From assembly GCA_958510825.1 (NCBI GenBank), contig OY294051.1, positions 3,348,001-3,412,000 on the forward strand: 64,000 bases of DNA. The letters run 5' to 3'. This document shows, one piece after another, positions 22,141-33,507 of this stretch. Positions within the stretch are counted from its first letter, which is position 1. The number at the start of each line of letters is the position of its first letter. The notes below the pieces were generated by a model. That model was given only the letters and a program-made list of their open reading frames with translations. It made no database searches and was not told where the DNA came from. This stretch comes from Brachypterus glaber. Taxonomy: Eukaryota; Arthropoda; Insecta; Coleoptera; Kateretidae. The translations under genes and the position numbers were made by a program.

Positions 22141-22730
22141 AAATAACCCTTCAAGTGCAAGGCAGAACTGAGACTGATTTCCAATATTTCTGACAAGATT
22201 ATTATCGGGAGAAAGTGATAGCCACTTTGCAAAAATGCATATTTTTAAATATTTTATTTATTTAATAATAAATTTTGATGGTACTAAAAACCGGATTTGA
22301 AAATGTTAATATTTTCGATATAAAAATATTGTTTTTCAAAATAAATAAAGTTTCTTGTCAATATTGACATTGCAATGTTGAACAGGTTATGGGCCCAACA
22401 AAATTAAACAGTCAAAATAACTTTTTTTTTTTTGTAAAACATCAAAAATATAAAAAAAGTAAAAAGTGCATACCTAAATCCTATCCCCATATTGTAAAAT
22501 ATGTGTAAAAAAAAAACAAAAAAGTCAAAAACACTAAAAAACCACACACATAATTAATTACCCGGAGCTTCGAAGATTACCCGGATTCTGGTTAAAAATT
22601 TCCGGTAATTAAAGAACGCGCCAAGTGCAAGTCAGAACAGAGACTGATGTATCTCCATAAAATTTCTGAACAGCTAGCTTATTATCGGGAGAAAGTGAAA
22701 CGGCTAGCAACACTTCGTCTAGTCAGTGGC
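22100..22730. repeat. dispersed repeat pair about 460 bp apart
   Basis: GATTACCCGGATTCTG, AAGTGCAAG, AGACTGAT and TTATTATCGGGAGAAAGTGA occur in the same order at 22105-22225 and again at 22573-22705. It is a decayed duplication or two insertions of one family. Confidence 0.6.
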
Positions 22731-22785
22731 ACTAAAAAAGTTGAAAATTTCAATTTATACTGCTCGAAGGAGAAGCGATCCTATA

Positions 22786-23365
22786 TACAGCCTGTTCCAG
22801 AACTCGCGTACAGAAATTTGAGGGTATATTAAAAACCCTCTGGAAAATATGAAAAATTTTCAAAAAAAAATCCATCTTCAACACTAATTAAAAAGGAAGC
22901 TATTTAACCTGACCAATCCTGTTGCTGATGTTAAATTACCTACAAATTAGTTTTTCCCTACTTATTAGTAACTATGGTTGCATTTTAATTGTTGACGCGT
23001 GTATTGTTTGAGACTTTCAACTTTAGAATCTTTTTAGGTTATTATATTTTGACAAAACCGACAGAGGCTGTCAAATATTCAATTTTTATAGGGTCACTCC
23101 ATCCGGCGGTGGTTTTTTGACATTAATAAATATTTATGTCACATTAATCACCCTGTCAACCTGCAGAATATGCACCTGCAATAATTAAATTTGCTTCCAT
23201 AGCTACAAATTCAACGGTTAAAGGTAATTTAACATCAGCAAGAGTATTGGTTTACTTAAAGCGTTTTTGTTTTTGAATTGAACGAAGTTGGATTTTTTTT
23301 TATTTTTCCAGAGGGTTTTTAATATACCCTCAAATTTCTGTACGCGAGTTCTAGAACAGACTGTA
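22786..23365. mobile_element. TACAG foldback variant with identical ends
   Basis: Both ends carry the CTGTTCCAGAACTCGCGTAC type of terminus, followed by AGAAATTTGAGGGTATATTA and CCCTCTGG in inverted arrangement. It shares only the outermost 40 bp with the other TACAG elements, showing that ends and interiors recombine. Confidence 0.75.
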
Positions 23366-24019
23366 TTTGTTGTCGTTTAACTAAAACAAACAAAACTGAC
23401 AGTGAACATGGAGGATCTCTACGAAAAACTTTATTTAAATAAGTCCCGGTGTCCAGTCTCGACAGTCCAGATTATGAAAAAATATATATTTTTTTGTCCA
23501 CGGCCGTTTCTAATATGTCTATTAGGGTGACCCACCAAAATTTTAAATTGAAAAATTTAGAGGTCTCACCCCTTAAATTTGTTCATTGGGGTAAGAGTAT
23601 CATCCCCGAATTTTTTCAGAATTTTTGAAAAAATCTGGAGGTCGCTCACAGCCATTTTTTAAAAAGATATTTTTCTAAGATTTTTAAGATTTTTTATTTT
23701 TTTAAGGCCGAATGTTTTTTTATTTAAATCTTTCTAACACGAAACGGTATAAAGGGATAGTAAATGGATAACCTCAAAAAAAACTAGAAAGCTTGCTTTC
23801 AAATTGGCGGAGCTGTAGACTTTTAAGTTCGAAAATGCACATTGCTTCATTTTAGGCGTAATGACAGACACACAAAAATTTTTTTCATTGACTTAAAGTA
23901 TTCCGCGTGTAGCCCAATATGTCCTCACATAAAAACCACTATATTTTTTTTAATTGGATATACGGGGTATCCAAAAAAAAAATATATAAATAATTTTTTA
24001 AAATTTTTGAGAGATAAAT
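23366..24019. other. no gene seen
   Basis: AT-rich. Nothing recognised apart from short poly-A/T runs. Confidence 0.3.
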
Positions 24020-24155
24020 ACATTTTTTGACCAATTTAAAATTATCTATCATATAAGTGCTAAATTAATAAAATACAATAATAATCCCCTTACCCCCAAT
24101 CGTCTACCCCCACAATCTAATCAGCTCTTTGAAATACGATAAGAAGCAATATGCA
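24020..24155. repeat. fragment of the 1.77-kb foldback arm
   Basis: CATTTTTTGACCAATTTAAA, CCCCTTACCCCCAATCG, AATCTAATCAGCTCTT and ACGATAAGA occur in the same order as in the arms of 5794-7560. Confidence 0.7.
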
Positions 24156-25059
24156 AAAAACATTAAATTAAATTCCATTAATTATTATTATTATTATTAC
24201 CAAAATTTTATTTTTCTGCGTGTATAAACTTGTAAAAATAAAATATTTATTTAAACAATAACTTTATTGTAAAGCTATTATTTTCTTATACCGATAAAAG
24301 CTTTTTGCCATTATCTCCTTATTAACTTTTTCTTATCTAACAGCTTATAAAAAATAAAATAATTAAAATTAAAATATTATCAACAGTCATTTAATAGCCT
24401 GAGGACTTCCTGAAAGCGAATACAATTTCTTTAACAATAAATATAGATGATATAGAAAATAAAATTTTAAAAATACTGAAGGTAATAAAATTTAATGTTT
24501 GGACTTTTTGGGAAAAAATGCGCGTTTCCTTGCGCGAATTACCAAATGCAGTCCACGTTCATAAAACCCTAGGATTCCATCGCTGTCGATGATTATTTTT
24601 CCGATTATTGCGTAATAATTTTGATCAAAAAATCTAATTTTAATGAAAAAACACCAAAGTTGCAGATAAGTAATTGTTTGAGAAACATTTTAATTCGGGA
24701 GGGACTTCCATTTTTTGCGTATCTCTTATTTCATTTAATTTTGCTTAAAAAGAAATGGCGCCCACTATAAAAAGTCATAGATTCCTTAAAAGCTATTTTT
24801 GGACCAAGTTTTTTATAATTTTTCCATACTTTTATATGTAGTATCACCCCTTAAAATTTGGTACAATATTTCAGAACCACCCTGTATATCAATTTTAGAA
24901 AAAAAAAAATTTTAACCATTTTTTACCATTTTTTTAAAATAAATACAGGGTGCCTCAATTTGAGGTTTTCTGCTAAGATTTTTTTTAAGTTTTCGTTTAA
25001 AAAAGAAATCAAACTTTTTTGAAAAAAAAAAAATGTATTTTGAAAAAATGGTTCAAAGT
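24156..25059. other. no gene; decayed TACAG-family end at 24755-24896
   Basis: The stretch ending CAGAACCACCCTGTATA with TGTAGTATCACCCCTTAAA is a diverged TACAG-family end; TACAGGGTGCCTC at 24945 may be another. The rest is A/T-rich. Confidence 0.45.
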
Positions 25060-25312
25060 CAACGAACTAATAACTTCTCTCTCTAGAATACGCATACCGT
25101 TAATATAAAGTATCGCCAACATCTCGGTTTGTTTGTAAACAAATAATAGGTATATTCAGGCCTGAACAATAACAATTACCAGTAACTGTTATTGTTGTCT
25201 CTGTTAGAACAAAGCTGTGCGAGTAAGACAGACAAATGTATATGTTGGCTACGTTTTTTTCAGTTTTTACAAATGAAATGCCTCTTCTAGAGAGAGAGTT
25301 ATTAGTTCGTTG
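25060..25312. mobile_element. CAACGAAC MITE, copy 3 (253 bp, inverted interior)
   Basis: The termini are the same and the interior is reversed relative to copies 1 and 2. The flanks TTCAAAGT and GCCAAAGT agree at 6 of 8 bases, consistent with a decayed 8-bp target duplication. Confidence 0.75.
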
Positions 25313-26224
25313 GCCAAAGTTGTCTTTTGTTAGCAGTTACTGTAGTACTTTAAAATTTTAAGATCCTCAGTCCTAGACATTTCCTTATTATAATAGTAAA
25401 ACTAATTAAAATCTATTTATCCTTCTCCAAAATCCTTAATAGACTATAATAAGTATTATTTAATCGTTTCATTATCGATTAAAAATGTTATAGAAAACAT
25501 CCTTGTATCCTTATTTCGACCAAAAAATGACGTAATAAAAAAAATATTCAATTATTGCCAATTAGGGTTATCTATTTAAAAGACAAGGTAAATATTGCGT
25601 AAAATATAAAATAAAAAAATACTGCTGCTTTCCCCTATACACAAAAGATAAATAAATATATATTTTTTATTGAAAAATGAAAAATAAAAAAAAATCGTAA
25701 CATTTATGATTTTTTTTTTCAATGAAAAACATTTTTTTTTAATTTATTTTTTCGAAAAACAAAAACTTGTCGAAATAATATTTTTTTAAATATTTTTCTT
25801 AAATGAAAAATAAAAAAAACATTTATAAATTGTTTATTTTTTTTGTCTTTTATATAAAAAAAAATATATTTTATTTTTTCGAAAAACGAAAAAAAAAAAT
25901 TAAATTTGAAAAATATTGTTTTTACATACTTTTTTAACCAAAAACGATCCCAGTTGAGAACTTTGTATGAGAAACATATGTTCTAAATTAGGTCTTTACC
26001 TAAAAGCGTGCTGGGGTCACACATTTTTGCAGACCAACGAATATAAATAAATAAATAAAAATAAGCAATAAAAATATTTCAAAAATATTTTACTTATGCA
26101 AGAATTTGGGGAATTCAAAATACGTTTTGGATTTACCAAAAAAAAAAAAGTGGTTTTACTTGAGAAATTTTGATTTACATACAAGTTCATTAACTATTGA
26201 TCAAATATAGTAAAACTTGTTTTT
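25313..26224. other. poly-A/T-rich interval
   Basis: Dense A/T homopolymers (25660-25930). No gene seen. Confidence 0.35.
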
Positions 26225-26660
26225 AACTAAAGTTTATTTTTTTAAGGTATAGTTATTTTAAACCTTCCCGCTTGTAAACAATCTCGAAATTACCATAGCA
26301 ACGTAAGATACGCATGCGCCGTAAGCGAAATGACTAGGCCCAACTTACACAACCGTAAAACGTTGACGTGCCATTAACGAGAACAAAACAATGGTTTATT
26401 CCTCTAAATTATTGGAATAAAGGCGATTTTATAAACAAATTTTGTTTCTACAGGAATACAAATGTGTTTTTAGCAACAGCTTTATCTATTCTCTTTTTTT
26501 TACATCAAAACTTCATAAAAACAAAGTAAGTAAACAAAAATTATAAATTTTGGTTATGTTGACATTCAAAACAAGCCTATGCTTCAGTGTAAATCGGACT
26601 TTGTGGAGTATTTAGAGGAAAATTTAAAATTACTATACCTTAAAAAAATAAACTTTAGTT
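26225..26660. mobile_element. 436-bp element with 29-bp perfect inverted ends, copy 1
   Basis: The terminal repeat contains AACTAAAGTTTATTTTTTTA then AGGTATAGT, mirrored exactly at the right. The interior contains TACCATAGCAACG and CGCATGCGCCGTAAGCG, both kept in the inverted copy at 36834-37253. No protein frame is evident. Confidence 0.8.
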
Positions 26661-27284
26661 TAAAATATTTATTTAATGATTAGAAGTATTTTAGGCCGTT
26701 TCACTAACGTACATAAATAAAAATTTAAAAAAATATGTGAAACATTTAAAAATCCTGAAAAAAACTGAAACAGCAATTTAAAATCAAATGTTTATGTGCC
26801 ACTGGTTGGGCATATATATTATAAAGTTGAATTAAGGTGGGGAAGTATACAATAAAATCACAATTTCGTTTGGTAAATAGGTTTTTTATTTTAATACCAA
26901 ATTAATTGGTTGCATAATATTGATTTTTTTTTGTCAATCGATCGATGATTGACACTTTTTTCTAGCGCATTATTTGCGGTACATAAATTAAAATTTTAAG
27001 ATTATTATTAAGGATCTTTTAATTTAAATATTATTTACTTATTATTTTTGGGTATTTTTAATGAAAATGTTCATGATTTTAAATAGGGCGTACAAGTTCC
27101 GGACCAGTCCCTTGGCGTGGAAAAAATTTATTTCATATTCTTGTATTTCACAGTTTAGAAAAAAATAATTTCTTGAACCAAGGACACGTGTCTTTCGATA
27201 TTTTTAAAGCCATATTATCTTGTTTCAAGTTTCACTTCAAATTTTACAACCCACAACAGAGAGCAGAAGACACTGAATCTAAAT
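26661..27284. other. no gene seen
   Basis: AT-rich. Nothing recognised. Confidence 0.3.
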
Positions 27285-27476
27285 AATAACACAGCCACAC
27301 AAAAGAAAATAAAGTCTATTTTTTTTCGGAAATCGTTGTATTCCTATGTATTTTGAGGCGCTGAATCCGATAAGGTGCTATATTGACCTTAAATTCGGAT
27401 TCAGCGCCTCAAAATACATAGGAATACAATAATCTCCGAAAAAAATCCAGACCATTTTTTGTGTGGCTGTGTTATT
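27285..27476. repeat. 192-bp near-perfect palindrome
   Basis: AATAACACAGCCACACAAAA faces its complement at the right. The central arms TGTATTCCTATGTATTTTGA and GGCGCTGAATCCGA are perfectly mirrored around a 30-bp loop. It is likely a foldback MITE. Confidence 0.75.
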
Positions 27477-28413
27477 GCAAATATACTCCCAGGAGTAAGA
27501 ATTTATAATTTTTAAATTTTCACAATATTTTTATAAAATTTGAGGTAAACGGATAAAAAAATATGTTTTTAGATTATTTTTAAGACAATTGGTCTATTAA
27601 ATGTCGCTTAAATAGAACTTTTGTTAAAAATTCCCCCATATACATAAAATTGTGAATTTAATGCCAAAAATTTAAAAAATATTACAAAAACGCAGAAAAG
27701 GAAAAAAAGTAGAGAAAAAGTCATAAAAAGACGGGATTTCCGGCCACGTCCGGCCTGACTTTTCTAAAAAAGTACAGTCCTGAGCAGGGCTAAGTATAGT
27801 ACTTTTGAATGTATTAACTAAGATTAATTAAAAGTAAGTCAGTTAACAAAATACATAATTTTGGATATTAAAGCTGTCTGGAGTTAAAAGAAATCATTTA
27901 TCATTGCTCCAGACTGATTAATTAATTTAATAACATCTTCTTGTAATTAAATTTTAAATATTTTATTTTCTTAATAAAATAAAATGTTAAAATATAATAT
28001 TTTAATATTTATTCAGTTAATTAGGTACTTGAAAAAAGTAATATTTTTTTATATAAGTGCGTACCCACTTAAAAAAAATATTTTTAAAACATAAAGTTAA
28101 TTACTTTTATTTTTATTAACGAAAATTGCAAAATATATTGTAGAATATTACCTACTAAAAAAATAATTAAAAAATTGTATTTACGTAAAGGGCATGGTAC
28201 TTTTTAATTATAATAATTATTAGTCAATAAATAAAATTACAAATTATTATTTAATAATAATATATTATTCAACGAGTGTAAAATAATAATATATGTAATA
28301 ATTGCTATTAATCAATGAGCGTGAATTTTGGGACAAGGGGCGATAGGCGAGGGGCGTAATCACCCAAAAAAACGACGTCTAGACGTCTTTTTAATTTTAA
28401 ATTTAGCACAATA
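27477..28413. other. no gene seen
   Basis: TA-rich sequence with no feature recognised; ACGACGTCTAGACGTC at 28371 is a small palindrome. Confidence 0.3.
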
Positions 28414-28571
28414 TTAACACGTTTACTGTCCAATGACCTATATATGGGTCATGTCATAGGTTTTCTGTACGTCCTGTGAGACATATGTGGTTCAAGTTTA
28501 TATGTAAACAGGACTTACAGAAAACCTATGGCATGACCCATATATGGTTCATTGGACAGTGAACGTGTTAA
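28414..28571. mobile_element. 158-bp foldback bounded by TTAA (piggyBac-type target)
   Basis: TTAACACGTTTACTGTCCAA at the left faces TTGGACAGTGAACGTGTTAA at the right. Further in, CTATATATGGGTCATG and CATAGGTTTTCTGTA are mirrored. The TTAA borders suggest a piggyBac-like MITE, though the ends lack the usual CCC. Confidence 0.6.
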
Positions 28572-28849
28572 GCGAAATATTCGTAATTACAATTTTTCTT
28601 TTAATGACAAGGTGGCCTGTCACCTTTTGGACAAACAAATGAATGATTAATTTGTTTATAATTGCTTACAGACATTAAATTTGGCTAGACTTTCAAAATT
28701 TTGATCAATAGGACAAACTTATAATTATCTGATTAATTAAACTGAAATTTTATAAACAATATCTAATAACACTAGGCAACAAATCTCAACTGCTTTTTTT
28801 GCCCCGATCGGAAAGTAACTTTTTCTTACTAATTCGAGGGCGTAGAAAC

Positions 28850-28983
28850 CAACGAACTAATAACTCTTCTCTCTAGAATAGGCATTTCATTTGTAATATA
28901 CTATTTGTTTACAAACAAACCGAGATGTTGGCGATACTTTATATTAACGGTATGCGTATTCTAGAGAGAAGAGTTGTTAGTTG
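28850..28983. mobile_element. CAACGAAC MITE, internally deleted copy 4 (134 bp)
   Basis: About 120 bp of the interior is missing, joined near CATTTCATTTGTAATATACT. The flanks GTAGAAAC and GTACAAAC match at 7 of 8 bases, the cleanest evidence for the 8-bp target size of this family. Confidence 0.75.
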
Positions 28984-28991
28984 GTACAAAC

Positions 28992-30239
28992 CGAATCTGA
29001 CCTTAGAAAAATTACAGCACCTAAAATTTTTGAGATATAAGTTCAGGAAATAATGACGTTTTTTTTCAAAATCTAAAAAAAAAGAGTAGGATTTTGAAAA
29101 TTTTAGGGTATATTAAAAAATACGAGGAACTCAAAAATATATATGCGAAGGACCTACTGTCAGAGTAAGTACGCGAAAAAAAAATAAAAAGCTTAAAATG
29201 AAAGTGCAGAGTTTACTTAATTGCTCTTTTGTGGCAAAACTATCAAATCTGTATAAAAATTTTATAGAACTTAATTTGTAGATTATAAAATTCTCTACAA
29301 AAATATTTATACAAATATTTTTTTATTTTGTTTAAAAAGTTAAAGTACACAGTGTAAACTTTTTTCCCGAGCCCAAAAAATATACTTTTCTTATCAATTT
29401 AAAGGCGCAGAATCCAAATTTGACCTTAAAAAAAATCCAACACCTCTTATTTTTTAATATTTAGTACAGGCGATTATGCCAATTTAAAAATAATTTATAA
29501 AGAAAAATATTGTGTATTTTTGTTTGTTTTTTTAATGGTTCTACATCATAAAAATGTTACTTTATTACATAAGAACCATATTGTAACATTTTTTTAGTTC
29601 ATTTTTAACCCCCTAGTAATGATTTTTGACAATTTTTAGCATGAGTACGTGGCGATAACCTTGTCCCCTTATGCACCCTTCTCCTTACCCTTCACCCCTA
29701 CTTTGTCACATTATCCATTTTTTTTTTAATATTTTTTATAATATCCCTATTTATTCTACCTATGAATTTAAAGTTTCCATGTTTTAAGTTGGGTATTTTT
29801 TAACTAATATTGAGTCGCCGAATCTGAATTTGTCCTCGGAATATTTTTATCTCCCATGATTTTAGAACAAAAGAGGGATAAAATATTGATTTTTTAACAT
29901 TTTTATCTCATTTTTCTCAGAAAACTTAGGTAATAGATATTTATCTGAGGCCAGATTTCAGCGACCCAAAATTAGTTAAAAAACATATGACTCCAATCAG
30001 GGCAAGAAACCGTGTTGCCTAGTGTAATTATGATAATTTGGCTATAATAAAATAAAAACCTAAAAATACAAAAATTTTATTACTGTAATTATTTTAAATA
30101 TTTTCTATTACACGTGTAGTCGAACACCTAGTTAAAATGGTATTTAGAGGGTTTGGGGTTTTGGATTTTATACCTTTGTCTTATTTTATATAAAACTGAA
30201 AAAAACAATGTTTAAATTATAATTTCTGTACTGCCTGTA
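28992..30239. other. no gene seen
   Basis: A/T-rich with short repeated phrases (CGAATCTGACCTTAG near 28985 and CCAAATTTGACCTTAAA near 29415), which look like decayed repeats. No coding frame. Confidence 0.3.
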
Positions 30240-30290
30240 CTGAAAGGTCCTATTTGTATATGTTAAACCTATGTAGATAGGACCTTTCAG
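30240..30290. repeat. perfect 14-bp stem hairpin
   Basis: CTGAAAGGTCCTAT pairs with ATAGGACCTTTCAG around a 23-nt loop. CTGTACTGCC upstream and GGCAGTGTAG downstream extend the symmetry. Confidence 0.65.
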
Positions 30291-30359
30291 CTTAGTAGGC
30301 AGTGTAGGAGAGGTGTTCAATATCCCACAGGCTGCATGTATTTGCAATTGCAATTTGTA

Positions 30360-30725
30360 AAAAAATCTCCAGAAACAATTTTTTACATTTTGGGGGAAAG
30401 GGGTGAGGAGGGGGTGGAAAAAATGATAATAACATTTTTTGTGTAATTTTATTTTACCTTTTATGTGGTTTTTAAATTTTTCTTCTATTGCAAATAATAA
30501 AAAAACAATACGACAAATAATTCAACCCCCCTTTTACCCTCCCTCACCCAAACCGATTTTCTTAAATACAAACTTGTCCAAGATAATATATAAATTCATT
30601 TGCATACCAAATTTCAAGTCAATAGCTCAAAGCGTCCTTAAGTTATCGTGAATACAGAGAGACAGACCGACCGCAAAACAGACAGACAGACAGACATATT
30701 ATTTTGCTTATTTTGATTTTTCTCG
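30360..30725. repeat. dispersed repeat with GACAGACAGACAGACAGA; relative at 46322-46475
   Basis: GTGGTTTTTAAATTTTTCTTCT, then CAACCCCCCTTTTACCCTCC, then CAAATTTCAAGTCAATAGCT, then TTAAGTTATCGTG. The part up to AAACTTGTCCAA is repeated at 46322-46475, where a CCCAGG element has inserted at the ACCTTTT site that is empty here. Confidence 0.75.
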
Positions 30726-30752
30726 ACGTATTAGGAAAAAATAAGATGATTT

Positions 30753-30914
30753 AAGGTAGGGCATCTATACAGCCTTTTTATTATGCGTCTAGATGCAGTA
30801 GTTCTTTAATACATTCTTACTACGGTAAGATGGCAACACTAGTTTAAAAGAAGTACTGCGTCTGAACGCAGCGTCCAGACGCATAACAAAAACGCTGTAT
30901 AGATACCGTACCTT
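30753..30914. mobile_element. 162-bp foldback with AAGGTAGGGCATCTATACAG ends
   Basis: The left end AAGGTAGGGCATCTATACAG faces CTGTATAGATACCGTACCTT. Inner segments TATGCGTCT/AGACGCATA and GCAGTAGTTCTTT/AAAGAAGTACTGC are also mirrored. Confidence 0.7.
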
Positions 30915-31060
30915 TACACAAAAAAATGATTTTTTTTTCTACAACAATACCTTATGAGAACCCTTGCGACTTTACAATCACGCTGAAAAAACTCTGGAAA
31001 CATTCTAATAACATTTTGTAATCATGCTGTTACCAGAGTATTTCCAGAGTGTATTTGTGC

Positions 31061-31173
31061 CCTTTATCCATAACGTTCCCAGAGTAAAATCAGAGCGTTC
31101 AAAAAAAAAAAAGTCCAAACGAAAACACTCTGAAAACGCTCTGATTTTACTCTGGGAACGTTATGGATAAAGG
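31061..31173. repeat. 113-bp palindrome with ~38-bp arms
   Basis: CCTTTATCCATAACGTTCCC and AGAGTAAAATCAGAGCGTT are mirrored exactly at 31136-31173. The loop is A-rich. The arm sequence CCAGAGT also occurs in the flank at 31033-31050. Confidence 0.75.
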
Positions 31174-31413
31174 TGTATAATAATTATTACCTACATTGTA
31201 TACGTTTAAAAGATAAGACAATTATTGTTTAACAAGTATGTATTTTACAAACCGTGAATGTATTTAGTCAGGTAGTTTCTGACGTAATTTACGTCACGTA
31301 ACATATATTCATATAAGTATGTTATCTATTATTTTCTTTTTTAAAGAAGTTAAATGAAAAACCCGACTATGGTATTTTTTCCGTCATTTAGTTTATTTTT
31401 CAAACAATTGAAA

Positions 31414-32060
31414 TACACTGCCCAGTAAAAGAGATTTTCCATTTTTCACCTCCGTGCGTTAAACAGATTTTTTTTATCAGATTCACTTTCAGCATCCTTA
31501 AAAACCCCAATATACCAATTTTCACGAAAACTGCCCCCGCCCCTCAGGGGGTGGAGTTGTTTTATTATCAGGTTCACTTTCAACAACCTCAAAAACCCCA
31601 ATATGTATTCTAATTTTCACGAAAACCAGCCCCTGCCCCTCAGGGGGTGGATTTACAAAAAAAAAGTATTATCAGATTCAGTTTAGTCGTCCCCAAAAAC
31701 CCCTATATACCAATTTTGACAAAAATATTGAACATTTAAAAGTAATTACTCCCTCGCCCCGTAGGAGTGGAGTTAAAAAAATATTATCTTATTCAATTTC
31801 AGCAACCTCAAAAACCTCTATATAGTAATTTTCAAATTTTTGCAAAACAAAATATTGTATTTTTCCCCATTTGACACCTTGCCCCACTCCAATGTTAATG
31901 AAAAACAATCCCGAGTGAGAACTTTTGGTAACATACCTGTATGCCAAATTTCAAGTCTCTAGCTTAAAGCGTTCTTGAGTTATCGTGGATACAAGATTTC
32001 CCGGACAGAACGACCAATCGACCGACCATTTTTTTTTGCTTGAAATGAATTTATATCGAC
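31414..32060. mobile_element. element with ~100-bp internal tandem repeats, copy 1
   Basis: It starts TACACTGCCCAGTAAAAGAG, then has 4-5 imperfect units of TTATCAGATTCACTTTCAGC, CTCAAAAACCCC, ATTTTCACGAAAACT and CCCGCCCCTCAGGGGGTGGA, then ends with TAAAGCGTTCTTGAGTTATC and a GACAGAACGACC tail. A reversed copy is at 34835-35530 and a shorter one at 52076-52475. No transposase frame. Confidence 0.75.
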
Positions 32061-32302
32061 ATAACGTCATAAAACGCAAAAATACGCAAAAAAAAAATTT
32101 TGAAAACATACTCACATAATAATTTTAAGTACTTTTACTTAGTACTTAAAGGTAGTGGCACTGAAAAAAAAAAGTTTACGGACTTAGTCCTGGGCAGGGC
32201 AGGACAGAGTTCTTACGTCCCTGTTCGAATTAGGCAGTGGCAAAATTGGTGCCAAGCAGAGAAAGTGATGCGCACCCGACGTAAATTGCCACTTCACTTC
32301 AG

Positions 32303-32527
32303 TTGTCGAGGAATGTGCGTATTATAAGGTGTGGTAATGATCGAAACGTTTGTATGTTTACTAGCCACGATCCCGAGTTTCGCACGGGTCGACATAATAA
32401 TCTGTCAATGCGTCAATTGCTCTTAACAGACTATATTTTTTACTTATTAATGGGCGCTAAAAACGAATTTGACTGTGAAAAAACTGCAATACTCGACGAT
32501 CTAGCTCAAGATCTCTGTTCTAGATAA
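32303..32527 (+). CDS. unidentified coding-like frame
   Basis: This frame is GC-richer than its surroundings and has a mixed amino-acid composition with plausible segments (TSHDPEFRTGRHNNLSMRQL, FDCEKTAILDDLAQDLCS). It is closed by a stop upstream, starts with TTG in the longest reading, and has no partner. I do not recognise it; a transposon-borne or retroposed exon is possible. Confidence 0.25.
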   Translation: MSRNVRIIRCGNDRNVCMFTSHDPEFRTGRHNNLSMRQLLLTDYIFYLLMGAKNEFDCEKTAILDDLAQDLCSR

Positions 32528-32805
32528 TTTTAAACTATTGCATTTTGGAAGTTGTGCCCGAAGACAATTTTGATCAGAAAGTCGATTTAATTGTGGGCGG
32601 ACCAACTTAAAATTTGGAATCCCAACAAAACCAAAAAAGCCTCGAGCTGAGGATATCCTCACCCCCAAAATTCTTTTTACCCCTGACGAAAAGTTTGATG
32701 ACTAAAAAAAAAGTCCTCATCCCAAAAAAAACAAAAAAAAATAACCCCTCACACATTTTTTGATGACTAAACTAAAGGTCCTCAACTCTAAAGAAAAAAT
32801 ACCCG

Positions 32806-33335
32806 ACTGTACTACTCCAATTTCCCAACTGTACTACTCCAATTTCCCAACTGTACTACTCCTATTTCCCAACTGTACTACTCCAATTTCCCAACTGTAC
32901 TACTCCAATTTCCCAACCGTACTACTCCAATTTCCCAACTGTACTACTCCAATTTCCCAACTGTACTACTCCAATTTCCCAACTGTACTACTCCTATTTC
33001 CCAACTGTACTACTCCTATTTCCCAACTGTACTACTCCAATTTCCCAACTGTACTACTCCTATTTCCCAACTGTACTACTCCAATTTCCCAACTGTACTA
33101 CTCCAATTTCCCAACCGTACTACTCCAATTTCCCAACTGTACTACTCCAATTTCCCAACTGTACTACTCCAATTTCCCAACTGTACTACTCCTATTTCCC
33201 AACTGTACTACTCCTATTTCCCAACTGTACTACTCCAATTTCCGAACTGTACTACTCCAATTTCCCAACTATACTACTCCAATTTCCCAACTGTACTACT
33301 CCAATTTCCCAACTGTACTACTCCAATTTCCCAAT
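32806..33335. repeat. 22-bp minisatellite, about 24 units
   Basis: The unit CTGTACTACTCCAATTTCCCAA repeats with only a few variants (CCAA versus CCTA, CTG versus CCG, one CCGAAC). Twenty-two is not a multiple of three and the unit lacks stops, so all three frames stay open and produce a spurious 272-residue protein. Decayed units extend to about 33440. Confidence 0.95.
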
Positions 33336-33507
33336 TGTACTCCATTTACTGACCAAGTTTCCCATCTATTCTACCGATTTCCGAAATCTACCACTCAACT
33401 TACTCAATTTTACCAACTGAACAGTGGATTTTCTCAACTCGAGCGTGATTGGGGGGGGGGGGATGATAACAACCCACCTACACCTCCCCCCCATGGGAGC
33501 ACCCTTG

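Noticed and set aside
32200..32245. Possible tRNA T-arm-like phrase (CTGTTCGAATTAGGCAG)
   Set aside because: No acceptor stem, anticodon arm or matching D-arm could be drawn around it. No tRNA was found anywhere in the window.
32806..33335. CRISPR-like regular repeats
   Set aside because: Units are directly contiguous with no spacers, and the context is eukaryotic.
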